Source of the DNA: Pezicula radicicola
Lineage: Eukaryota > Ascomycota > Leotiomycetes > Helotiales > Dermateaceae
NCBI GenBank assembly: GCA_003008705.1
Contig: PDUO01000016.1
Span: 621,975-685,974, forward strand
DNA length: 64,000 nt
Reading direction: 5' to 3'
Shown: positions 1-10,253 of the stretch, one piece after another
Numbering within the stretch: position 1 is the stretch's first letter
How the letters are laid out: each line of letters opens with the position of its first letter
The notes under the pieces: model-generated
The model's database searches: none
Told to the model about the DNA's origin: nothing
What the model saw: only the letters and a program-made list of their open reading frames with translations
Position numbers and translations under genes: made by a program

Positions 1-511
1 AAAGAAGGGCGAGATCTGGTTCTTGTTCCGCATGGTTCAGCAGATAGATATAGACTAGCTTTTTGATTTCGATATTGGGAGACGCGACATTCTTGACTAC
101 CGACGAGAAGAATGGGAGACACGGTTGGGACCGGTACATCATCTGTATTCCCTTGGGTCAGCCTTGTCATTGCTCATAAGCTTGCAAGCCCGGAGCGTAA
201 GCTGGCAACGCTCTAAAGCGCACTAATTTGCCCTACGCACAGAAATGACCTTCCTCAACCCATCTAGAATCTCTCTCTCATTCCGGCTGTCAAGAAGCTT
301 CTTTATCTGAGCCACAGGCAGCGTCTTGGAAGAGCCACGGGAGCTCCTAGCCGATTGTGCTGCATCGAGGGTGAGCTCTCGTGCTAGTTTATACGTTAGC
401 AAGACGTCCTCTGCTTGGAACATAATTGCGAAAAGGAGCAAGGATGACAATGGGATTCTGGGGTTCTCTACCGCTTTCCAGGAGGCTGCTGATTCTGGAT
501 ATCGACTCCAT
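1..511 (-). CDS. APL6: AP-3 adaptor complex beta subunit, 5' part (truncated by window edge)
   Basis: Large beta adaptin of the AP-3 coat, which sorts cargo from Golgi/endosomes to the vacuole. Three exons are visible on the minus strand: 511-472, 383-241 and 142 down to position 1, where the gene leaves the window. Spliced, the N terminus starts MESISRISSLLESARELTLD, continues through LLDSRNEREILDGLRKVIS and then MMYRSQPCLPFFSSVVKNVA and IEIKKLVYIYLLNHAEQEPD. That last stretch is the highly conserved start of the adaptin N-terminal (armadillo-type) domain. The first intron has a clear branch site (GCTAAC) just before its CTAG acceptor. A longer open frame starting at 543 runs through this intron and lacks the conserved N terminus, so I chose 511. 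Divergent from the gene at 833, sharing about 320 bp of promoter. Identity is strong; only about 110 residues are visible. Confidence 0.88.
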
Positions 512-832
512 GTGTTGATCATGAACTGCGTTGTGCAAGGCAACTAGTTAGTGGGCCCTCATCTCATTTCGAGGTGTCTTGGTGGGGCAATGCGAGCTAG
601 AGCGACAACGCCATTTAGATAGGAATGGTGGAAGTTGAACCTTCAAAACTGATCATGACAGAACTGCAGTTGAATGTCTTCACAGAAAACTCCTGGGGCA
701 CTGGACATTTTGTCCATTCACAGTTATATATACTCTTTAATATCCTCATTAACATCCAGCACTAATAATTCTAGTCTAAACCCACAACTCTATACCTAGT
801 CCTCACGCGACCATCTCAACCAAGACCACACG
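512..832. promoter_or_regulatory. Shared divergent promoter, with TATA-like box
   Basis: The 321 bp between the divergent AP-3 beta and 833 genes. A TATA-like stretch (TATATATA, 725-732) lies about 100 bp before the plus-strand ATG at 833, followed by a pyrimidine- and CA-rich leader typical of fungal transcription starts. Assignment to the plus-strand gene is inferred from distance. Confidence 0.45.
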
Positions 833-1669
833 ATGCCTCCCACGCCGATTGTGCTCTCCCCAGCACTTCCATCCGAACTTCTCGAATATGTTCTTGCGCA
901 CCAAACTTACCCTACGACGCTCATAATCTGCGGCCCACGCACAACCTTCCTCTCTTCTCTTCTAGAGGCAGCCAAGTACCCATGCCATTCCCAAGAAACC
1001 GTTGTAGAACCTATTGAGTTAGATCCCCAGCAACGTCAAGAACCAGTTTCGCAGAATTCCCTACTAGTGCCCACGCTTCACCAAACTGCAACCTCGCGGT
1101 ATATCACCACTCTCTTCACGCCAACAGTCTCTCATCTGCGAGCCTACCTCTCCGTCCTCCCAGGGCCCACCAAACAGCCAGAAGAACAACCGTCGATTCA
1201 AAAGTTTGATAGATCTGGCAAAAAGATTCCACTACTGGTGGTTTATGGAATTTTGGAATTGCACCGCGATACTAGCGAGTGGAGCGCCCAGGGCTTGGGC
1301 AACAGTCTTTCTGCATTGGTTGAGACCGGGGCGATGATTGGGAAGAGGGTTGTGGTTCTTGAGCAGCGGGCTTTGAAAGCAGTGGATGACGGGACGACGG
1401 ATTATGGCGAGATTGGTGACGAGATTGGTGACGAGGAAGGGGATGAGCAGTTTGGGGACGTAGATAGGGAAGATGAGGGCAAATCAGCAAGAAGGGAGGT
1501 ATGGAAGGGTTGGAAGGAGAGAGTGCCAATGCTTAATGGCAATGTGAGGCGTGCTGGACTCGAAAGTGACGATGGCTCTTGGAGTGGGCGCACGGTAGAG
1601 GTTGGCCGGATATTCGGTAGGTGGTTCAAACTAGGGAGAGATGACTGGGGCACGGCCAATGCTCCATGA
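833..1669 (+). CDS. Hypothetical protein with acidic C-terminal repeat
   Basis: A single-exon frame of 278 residues. I do not recognise it. The first part (about residues 1-60) is hydrophobic-patterned, with a short beta-like run LIICGPRTTFLSSLL. A second such patch is LLVVYGILELHR, followed by SLSALVETGAMIGKRVVVLE near residues 160-180. This alternation of strands and helices is loosely like a RecA-type core without a Walker A motif, so a RAD51-paralog-like (Shu-type) protein is one guess, but nothing is diagnostic. Around residues 187-215 there is an acidic stretch rich in Gly, Asp and Glu, built partly on a direct 12-bp repeat (GAGATTGGTGAC, near 1409-1432). The ATG follows a TATA-like box by about 100 bp. 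The gene ends about 115 bp before the convergent NUF2 stop codon. Confidence 0.6.
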   Translation: MPPTPIVLSPALPSELLEYVLAHQTYPTTLIICGPRTTFLSSLLEAAKYPCHSQETVVEPIELDPQQRQEPVSQNSLLVPTLHQTATSRYITTLFTPTVSHLRAYLSVLPGPTKQPEEQPSIQKFDRSGKKIPLLVVYGILELHRDTSEWSAQGLGNSLSALVETGAMIGKRVVVLEQRALKAVDDGTTDYGEIGDEIGDEEGDEQFGDVDREDEGKSARREVWKGWKERVPMLNGNVRRAGLESDDGSWSGRTVEVGRIFGRWFKLGRDDWGTANAP

Positions 1670-1783
1670 GAATATAATGTGATTTACATTGAGTTTCTTA
1701 TGGTCATTATCATTGCTACATCAACAGGTATACCCAAACGCCAATCCCCACCTAACTTAAGTCCAACAGGTAACAAAACTCAC

Positions 1784-3277
1784 TCAGAGCGTCTGCTCCA
1801 TCTCCGTGATGTACAATTTGATGTGCGAATCCATCTTCAGAAACTCGTCATGAGCACTGTGGATCTCATTCTCGATGTTTTCCTTCAAGTCCGCCATCTA
1901 AAACGTGTCAGTGATATACTTCAGTTATACATTCGAGATTTTGACATACCTTCTTCTCTGTCTGCTCTATCCTTACCCTTCTCCTCTCCATGTCTCTGTC
2001 CTTTTCTGCTCTCTCGTGCGTCAACTTCCTGTGGATTGAAATCAACTCCTCCATTCTCTCCTGTGCAGCTTGCGACTTTTCTTTGCTACCATTTCTTAAC
2101 TTATCCGTCCGTTCATTCCACTTCGATAGCTGCCGTTGCAAAAGACCTTCGGTCCGCTCTACCTCACGCACATTGTTTCCTCTTTCTCCAAGTGCATCCC
2201 GCTGTCTCGCTATCCTCACATTCTCTTCTTCCTCCTTGGCTAACTCATTCGAAATTTCATCAAGAAGTTTTGTGCAAGACATTACGTCGGCTGTAACAAC
2301 ACCGAAGGTGTCCGTTGAGGTCTGAAGTGCACGGGCTCGTCGATCTAAAGAATCGATCAATGCTTTGTCGGCATTCAAAGCATTACTCAGCTCGGTGAGA
2401 GATGCCTGGAGAGCAGCTGGTGATTGCAGTACGTAAGGACGTAATTTTGCACTCTCTTGGCGCAGCGTGAGTGTCGAGGCCGTTTTATCCTCCAATATCT
2501 GTGTCATTTCCGACTTCTTCGCCTTCACATTTTCAAATCTTCTCGTAACTTTCTCCTGGCCTTGTCGGAGATCCAGAAGCCGTTTCTTGAGTTCTTCATT
2601 TCTCCTTATCTTCTCCGCTGCATGTGCTTCTATTGCTTTCCGATTTTGCTTCATCTCTTCTAGACGTTGCTCCATTTCTTGGTTCTCCATGTATAGAGTC
2701 TCTATCCTAAGCTTGGTTGCCTCGGCCTTGTTGAAATGCTGATCGATCACAGGAGTCTGACTCTCTCTGAATCTCACGAAGTTGATGATGTATGAGAAAA
2801 TCTTGACAAGCCGGTCATGGGTGGGTTTATATAGATCTTGGAAAGAGAAATCTGTAATCCCACACTCCTGTAAAAGCTTTCGAAGGCTCATGTAGAACCC
2901 CATAAGATTGCGCGTGTCTCCCGGTATAATATCCATATATTCCCCGCATACATCCTCAGCAGCAGCGCGCATCGCGGGGTCGACAGTTTCGCGAGTCGCA
3001 TTCATCAGAAGTTCTGCAAACCATTCAAAGATCATTTGAATCTGGAGGGGATTGGGTTTTTGGAGATCTGCAACAGTGAACGGAACTCCAATATCACTAA
3101 TACAGCCAACAATTTCTTTATCAGGCTGATGCGCAACAGGTTACCCAGTGGTCGTAAGTTTCAAAGGGGAGGATGCCTTACTAGTCTCATGAAAGCGTCA
3201 CTATCATCCTCCTTCTTCTTTCCACGATTTTGTTGCTGAGAATTTGGCACCATACTCATGCGAGGATTGTAGGACAT
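1784..3277 (-). CDS. NUF2: Kinetochore protein Nuf2 (Ndc80 complex)
   Basis: Nuf2 pairs with Ndc80 in the four-protein Ndc80 complex that attaches kinetochores to microtubules. Three exons: 3277-3182, 3125-1950 and 1897-1784, giving 461 residues. The first junction joins MRL to [20 protein letters not shown], the conserved start of the Nuf2 calponin-homology-like domain, which runs to roughly residue 170 and includes [18 protein letters not shown]. From about residue 170 the protein is a long coiled coil rich in Glu, Lys and Arg. The last exon after a 52-bp intron gives [20 protein letters not shown] and ends with [13 protein letters not shown], a typical Nuf2 C terminus. Without that exon the open frame would end in an unconserved tail. 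It is divergent from EGT1, with almost 2 kb between them. Confidence 0.93.
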
Positions 3278-5250
3278 GTTGAATGGGCAATTGGTGTTGG
3301 TTTGAAAGGAGATGCTTTGTGATAGTTGTGTCTTCGGAAAGACGTTGGTCGCGTGTTTTGGAAGTTGATGTCAACAATGGATGGCCCGAAAGTAAACAAG
3401 ACAAGGAAATGTGAGCACGGGCCAATAGGAAACCTTATTTCAACGCCCCGCCTCCCAGGCCTTGGCGAATAGGTAGGTTTTTTTCTTTTTTGACTTTAAG
3501 TGGTGACGAGTAGACGAGCAGACGATTTGGATTCACGACAAATTGCTAATCACTCTTCGTCAACTCAGGTAAACTAACATAGCTTGGTAATCCAAACGAA
3601 ATTACGGAGCGGGAGAATGCTAGCTCCTCCGTACAGCTTCGCCTGAGACATAATAACTCCAGCCATCTCCAGCCAATTTCACTCTGTACGTTCGGATGCG
3701 AGGCCGGATTCCAAACACAGTAAAAGGAGGATGCTAAGGATACTAAAAGTGGGCACTCTGTATGCTGCTAAAGCAAAACCGCATACGAAGTGCTCAAATC
3801 CTTAATAGCTCTCGGGGATAAGCCGGTGCGCCAGACTGGCGCGTTCTCATCCGTCATCCTGTGAACACCGCAGACAAGACACGAAGAAAGCGTAGGAGTA
3901 GCAGGTATGGAAGAACGGAGGCGTCTTCCTCCATGGCCAGGATTCCAAATGCTCGTACCTGGAACCGGGGACGCTGGAAAGGATGCTTGGGAAGACTACC
4001 GTGTACAACCAAGGGGCACATCTCAAAATCTCCGTTGACCAGGCCGATCAGCCAAGTTGCACCCTCCCTTGCACGTGGAGTGGATTCATGTGCACACATA
4101 CAGAACGGAAGTACGGTAACTGTACCTATGTACCTACTTATTTTACCTTACCTAAGGAGGTATTGGTCAATCATATCTTATCGCAATCACTGCATCTTTG
4201 TCACCCCCAGGCCTCCGTACCCTGTGCTTGACTTCTCCCCTACAAGTAGCCACTCTCAAGCATACCTAGGTACCGTCCCTTACCTATCTGCCGTGAAACC
4301 AGACGTGCCTTTGCGAACTACAAACTACAAGACCTGCACATCATGAAGCAATAACAATGCACCTTGCCCTACTTTGGTCCTCCATGCGGTTTTTCTGACC
4401 TTTCAATATTTGTCAGTAGTTTTGGAGGGACCAAAGGAGAAGCTGCATCGACACCAGCAGAGCCACACCACACCTCTTTCTTGGGAATCAAACTCCCCGC
4501 AGTCGACCAGGCTCTACAGGGATTGGGGCGCGTCATCGCGTCATGCCTCACGCTGGCGTGGCTGGCGCTCTGCTACAGTAGTAGTAAGACATGCCCGACT
4601 GCATCCGGATGCATCTGGCCCAATTCCCACAGGGCGAGCTCTGCTCAATCTGGGCACTTTCTTGGCAAGATTTGCCGTTCATCGTGGTAGACCTTATACT
4701 GTTGATATCTGACATCTGCTGTACCTGACAGTAACGGGCCCGACACGCCCTGTTGTGCTTGGGAAACACTTCTCCAAACAGTTCCAACATCTCAAGGGAC
4801 TCACTTCTGGTCCGCCCTTCCGACAGGACGTCATCATTATGGTGCTTCCCGATTTTTTACCTGCTCACTCGACGGGTTAGGTCAGGAGATGAGTTATAAA
4901 TCTTACCTACAGGCCTGCAAGCGTGGGGGGCTTCACTATGCTTCTTTGAGATGAAGCGGAGCTGCCCTTCCAATCGTTCAGGTACCATAGTACCAGACTC
5001 CCCATACGCCGTTTTCTGTTGGCTCGCCAGAATCGTCTTTGGAATCCCAAGGTCCTAGGGTCGGCAAGGATGAGCTACTTTATGCGTACCTAGAGAAAGA
5101 GCCATCGGTTTTCACGAGTCTCGGGCTGCGGGCACCATATTAGTCTTCTGCGCCTTCGCTGCACAGAGACTTGCTTTGCTATACATAACACGGCTTTTCA
5201 CTTACTTTATATTCAGCTGCCAGAACCTCTTTGCCTTACGAGCATCCATC
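3278..5250. other. Intergenic region between NUF2 and EGT1, no gene supported
   Basis: Nearly 2 kb between two divergent genes. Several open frames of 80-160 codons occur on both strands but overlap one another, show no conserved segments and carry no convincing introns. The stretch includes repeated short motifs of the TACCT/AGGTA type near 4120-4275, including a perfect TACCTAGGTA palindrome at 4263-4272. Probably upstream control regions of both genes and untranslated leaders; a non-coding RNA cannot be excluded. Confidence 0.5.
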
Positions 5251-8200
5251 ATGACGAACTCCATCGCCTTGAATGGGGCTCTTGAAGTTGGAGGTACTAA
5301 CACCCCGCGTACGACAAAGGTCACGGATGCCACAATGTCAACAAGTAACAAGAAAGAATCCAAGGCTGGGTCAATTGACATCATTGACATTCGACATGAT
5401 GCTGTCGAGGTGAATCTGAAAGACGAAATTCTTCGGTCTCTACGGCCGGAGCATGGTCCTAAGACCCTGCCCACCTTACTTCTCTATGATGAAAGAGGTC
5501 TACAGATATTTGAGCAGGGACGTCTTTCCTATTTAAGCACATAAGCTAGAGATACTAATAGAACCTAGATCACCTACCTGTCCGAATACTTCCTCACCAA
5601 TGCCGAGATTGATGTGCTTGAAAGATCTGCCGGCAGCATTGCGAACGCCATACCGTCTGGATCGATGGTTATGGAGCTCGGTAGTGGGTCTGTAGCTGTT
5701 AGTGTGTAATGTTGAAAGCTTGAACTAACAGCCTACAGTAATCTACGTAAGGTGAGTCTCTTACTACGTGCTCTGGAGACCGCTGGAAAAGACATCGATT
5801 ATTATGCTCTAGATCTTTCCTTGAAAGAGCTCAAGCGAACGTTGGCCGACGTGCCTACTTTCACGCATGTAAAATGTCATGGACTTCACGGCACGTACGA
5901 TGATGGTCTCGAATGGTTGAAACTACCAGAGCACACATCGAGGCCAAAATGTGTAATGTCACTTGGTTCAAGCATAGGTCAGTTCCTATAACATTGTCTC
6001 TCTCCTCACGAATCTAAATGTTGCAGGCAATTTCAATCGCCCCGATGCTGCTGCGTTCCTTCGCAGTTTCGCAGATGCATTGCAGCCATCCGATTCTCTA
6101 CTCATCGGGTTAGATGCATGCAATGATCCCAAAAAAGTGTAGTGAGTGCTCTAATTCCACAGCTTAGCATACTACCGCTCATTTTTCTAGCCACGCCTAC
6201 AATGGTTAGTACTATCCCTTTTCTCACAACTCCTCCAGTCGCAAAGACTATACTGATGAATTTTCGGCAGACTGCGAAGGAGTTACTCACAAGTATGATA
6301 TTCTTACTCCATAGTTGGAAGACTTTAGGTTTATGCTGATGATCTTTTGTAGATTCATTCTCAATGGGTTGGTACAAGCCAACACCATTTTAGGCGAGGA
6401 AGTTTTCAAAGCCGAGGACTGGAAGGTCATTGGCGAATACGTTCATGACGACCAAGGTGGCCGTCATCAAGCATTTTACTCGCCACTTCGTGATTTCCAT
6501 TTCAAGGACATTCATTTCCGAGCTGGAGAGCGTATTCAGGTTGAGCAGAGCCTCAAATACTCCTCTGAAGAGGCTGCTCAGCTATGGGATGCATCAGGGC
6601 TAACCGAAGTTCAACAATGGACCTCAACGCTTGAACCCTACAGTAAGTCCTTTCTCTGCGTTGCCGCCCTGCTCCCATTCCTCCCACCATAAATAAAATG
6701 CGGCTCAATTTCAGTGCGCAGATGTTGATCGTCTGACTCTGACGCCAGATCCTCAATAAGTGTGGGGGTCACAGGTCATCAAGTGTGTGGCGCACGGGCC
6801 ATTTTACGGGTTCTTCAGTGGAGTGACAGCCATAAAGAACTGGCTGAGCCTCTGTTGTTCCTTACCCCACCTTTCCTTTAAGCATACCCGATAGGCTCTC
6901 TGGTTTGACCTCTTTCTGTAACTGATTATTGGTTCACTTGCAGGTATCCATTTATTGAAAAAGCAAGGGATGTCGTTCAGTCTGGATCCTGCAGAGTATG
7001 CCAAATCCCCGATCCCTACCTTGAGCGACTGGGAAGGTTTGTGGAAAGTATGGGATATTGTAACGAGGGACATGATCCCAAACGAAGAATTGCTCGACAA
7101 ACCAATTAAGCTTCGAAATGCCTGCATTTTCTATCTGGGCCATATTCCGACTTTCTTGGATATTCAACTAAATAAAGCTACTGCAGAGCCTCTTTGCGAG
7201 CCTTCTTATTATCCTAAGATTTTTGAGAGAGGCATTGACCCGGATGTGGATAATCCTGAGCACTGCCATTCACATTCTGAGATTCCAGAAGAATGGCCAC
7301 CGCTTAACGAGATTCTGTCGTACCAGGATCACGTACGAGCCAAAGTGCACAAATTGTACAGCTCGGATCTACCACGGAAGACAGGTCGCGCTCTATGGAT
7401 CGGATTCGAACATGAGATTATGCACCTTGAAACTCTATTGTACATGCTTTTGCAAAGCGACAAGACTCGTCCTCCTCATGCAAAGCCTGATTTCTTTGCA
7501 GAGGCGAAGCGGGCAGAGAGTGCCCGAGTGCCAAATGAGTGGTTCACAATTCCGGCGCAGAGACTCACCATTGGACTAGAAGACCCAGAGGACAATTCTG
7601 GACCAGACAATCATTTCGGTTGGTGAGTAATCCAAGTCGTATTGAAGTGCAAAAGCTAACTCTCTTGATCCTTTTCAAGGGATAACGAAAAGCCACCAAG
7701 AAGTATTTCAGTGGCCTCATTTAGTGCTCAAGGGAGACCTATCACCAATGAAGAAGTAAAACGACCCAATAAGCTTTTAGAATTAAGATTTTCTAATGTC
7801 TTATTAGTATGCTCGCTATCTGGAACAGACCAAGAAATCTGATATACCAGCGTCATGGGCTGATCAGAACAGTAGCGAACCCGCGCAGTCTAACGGAACA
7901 ACGAATGGCTACACAAATGGTTATGCTAATGGACATACTAATGGTCATGGGGATATTCCACTTACAAAAGCATACCTGGAAGGGAAATCTATTCGGACAG
8001 TTTATGGTCTCGTTCCTCTGAAATACGCTCTAGATTGGCCTGTCTTTGCTTCCTACAACGAGTTGGCTGGCTGTGCAAAGTGGTTGGGTGGTCGGATCCC
8101 AACTGTTGAGGAAGTACGAAGTATCTACAGCCATGTCAATGGGTTAAAACGCAAAGAAGCTGAACAGCATCTTGGCAAAACAGTCCCAGCTGTTAACGGG

Positions 8201-8772
8201 TAAGGCATCATTTACAGCCCTTATCTGACTGGAGTTGACTGACACAAGCACAGGCATCTTGTGAACAATGGTGTAGAGGAAACTCCTCCATCATGCCCTT
8301 CAGTCAGTGACAAGAGCTCGCAAGAGCTCTTCGTCAATCTTAAGGATGCTAATGTAGGTTTCAAGCATTGGAACCCTGTTGCAGTCACCGCACACGGTAA
8401 CAAACTTGCTGGACAAGCAGAGATGGGTGGGGTTTGGGAGTGGACAAGTTCGCCACTCACGCAATATGAGGGCTTCGAGCCAATGCCCCTGTATCCTGCG
8501 TACACTGGTAAGTTACATTCATCAGACTCCCACAGTGAGTGTATTAATGGCTGATACAATCAACTTCAGCCGATTTCTTCGATGGCAAGCATAACATAAT
8601 GCTTGGTGGATCCTGGGCAACGCATCCTCGTATTGCTGGCCGAAAGACTTTGTAAGCAATTTATTAATGTCTCTATTATCAAGCTCCTCGGCTAATAGCA
8701 ATCAGTGTCAATTGGTATCAGCGCAACTACCCGTATCCATGGGCTGGTGCCAGACTTGTTCGGGACTTGTAA
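5251..8772 (+). CDS. EGT1: Ergothioneine biosynthesis protein 1 (methyltransferase + sulfoxide synthase fusion)
   Basis: Fungal Egt1 makes hercynine from histidine by SAM-dependent trimethylation and then adds cysteine with an iron-dependent oxygenase module. Thirteen exons: 5251-5517, 5569-5687, 5739-5977, 6027-6141, 6191-6204, 6271-6292, 6353-6642, 6944-7622, 7680-7755, 7808-8199, 8254-8507, 8570-8651, 8706-8772. They sum to 2616 nt, 871 residues, the usual family length. The EgtD-like methyltransferase occupies about residues 40-360 (IDIIDIRHDAVEVNLKDEIL, then MELGSGNLRKVSLLLRALE). A DinB-type domain has the iron-binding HEIMHLETL (HxxxHxE) near residue 510. The formylglycine-generating-enzyme-like domain includes GGVWEWTSSPL (about 796) and GGSWATHPR (about 835). 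Oddities: exons of 14 and 22 nt, an in-frame Asn-Gly repeat near 7895-7950, and a first intron that begins GG instead of GT (5518). The ATG at 5251 gives the conserved start; one at 5176 adds an unconserved leader. Confidence 0.92.
7890..7952 (+). repeat. In-frame Asn-Gly minisatellite inside EGT1
   Basis: A short tandem repeat of ACNAATGG-like units encodes alternating Asn-Gly with Thr, Tyr, Ala or His (TNGYTNGYANGHTNGH). It sits in the linker between the DinB-type and sulfatase-modifying-like domains and keeps the frame. Likely a flexible loop that can vary in length between strains. Confidence 0.75.
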
Positions 8773-10253
8773 ACTGAGATGCAGACGTTTTCAAAATATG
8801 ACACCAAATTCAACCTGCGGTGACTTAACTTAATAAGCATGAGAGCGAATCAACTTCGCTAATGCAAAGATAAATAGGTAGCTTGGCATAAGTGCCAGTA
8901 AAAGTAATTTGCTTGACATAGTTGAAGCGATTTTAGTTAATTACTTCAATCTCTTTGTTAATTTCTGAAGTCTTGTGTACTTTGTGTCTATCTAATTTGT
9001 AGCTTGTTCCTGTCCAGGTGTGGTGATGGATATTCGCAGCTAAGTGTTTGTAGCAGCATGTGCGTAGCCGCCAGTGTCAATGTAAAGTAAATAGCGGTGA
9101 ATATCTCACACAAACAGGATGATTCGATTCCACGTACTTGTATCTATCAAGGTCTCGCTCCTTTCCACCCTTCAATTTGAGGAGATAGTATTCTAGTCTT
9201 CGAGCTCCTTTACACTACTAGCCAGGGGGTATGTTATTAAGCGAGAAGACACTACCGACGATACTCCAAAACCACCCCGATCCAAACGCTCTACTCACCG
9301 CAAAGTAATTCACCGCTATGTATGTTTACATCTGTTCCTTTCTGTCGGATATTTGCAATTCACAGTAAATCCTGTGTGCGCCGTGTGCGCTGTGTTCCAT
9401 ACCACCCTCTTCAATTGCATCCGACCACGAAGGCAACCAAACTCCTCGAGCCAAGCAGGAACGAACCAAAGACTCTGTCATTGCATGCAGCACTTGCTAT
9501 CAGACATTGTTTAGGAACCTGGTACATTGACCTCACTTGCTATTGATGGTACCAAATTTACAATGTAAGGTCGCTGACAATACCACCTTCTTTCAAAAGA
9601 TTCGAGGGAAACGATCCAGCCCCACGCGCGACTTCCCACTCTGGAAGATCCTTTTTTTCTAACACTGCTACTGCCAGATATTCAATACGACCATCGTTTT
9701 GTCGTCGGCAGCTGACGGAAATCGGTAAATCGGGTCGAAAGCAGCGTACAAACTTACAGTCGAGTGCCCCGAAAACATCGACCGCCTTATCCCCCAGGAC
9801 GCGATGGCAGAACTCAATACTACGAAACAAAACAGAATGTACAAAGGCAAGGTGGTCTTTAAATGGGAGGACAATCCTGGTTTGAGTATTATATGCATTG
9901 AATGGGTCTCGTATCCCTTTACTAATTGCTCTATAGGCCACCACTGCGGTATCTGTGCAAAGCCGTTCTCGAGTAATTCCCCGATCGCTCTCATCTCCGT
10001 ATTCATGCTAACTATTTTTGTAGAAGATAGCTGTAAAGTAACTTGTATTGGAAAGCACGCTGAGCCATGCTACAGATTCCACCAAATCCTACATTTTCTA
10101 GGTATATATTCACAGTGTCTTTGCAGCCAATGACCTACTTGCTGACATCAGGTGCACAGGCAAGGCCCATGAGTGTTCTCCGTAAGGAGTTGAAGTTGCC
10201 TCCCATCTTTTGGTTACGGCTAATGATTTGATAGATGCATAACATCTGACCAG
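8773..10253. other. Intergenic region, with one unresolved minus-strand open frame
   Basis: It holds the EGT1 3' region and the leader of the gene at 10254. A minus-strand frame from about 9995 down to 9558 stays open for more than 120 codons and contains protein-like stretches (GIRDPFNAYNTQTRIVLPF, VLEKKDLPEWEVARGAG). A second frame overlaps it, and a consensus donor (GTAAGT, around 9755) falls inside it, so I could not decide on a gene model and do not call it. Upstream of 10254 a donor-like GTAAGG near 10182, a CTAAT branch site and a CAG acceptor at 10251-10253 suggest an intron in the 5' leader of the next gene. Confidence 0.45.

Noticed and set aside
1908..1949. NUF2 ending in [13 protein letters not shown]
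   Set aside because: Intron read-through after a GTATGT donor; the spliced last exon restores the conserved C terminus.
3861..4346. 161-codon plus-strand open frame between NUF2 and EGT1
   Set aside because: Overlapped by other frames on both strands, no recognisable segment, no fitting introns, and composition like translated non-coding DNA.
5176..5250. Upstream in-frame ATG of EGT1 with hydrophobic leader (MLYITRLFTYFIFSC)
   Set aside because: It resembles a signal peptide but Egt1 is a soluble cytosolic enzyme, and the leader is absent from the conserved family start; the ATG at 5251 fits better.
9118..9135. GATTCGATTCC word resembling a tRNA B box
   Set aside because: No matching A box or cloverleaf at the proper distance.
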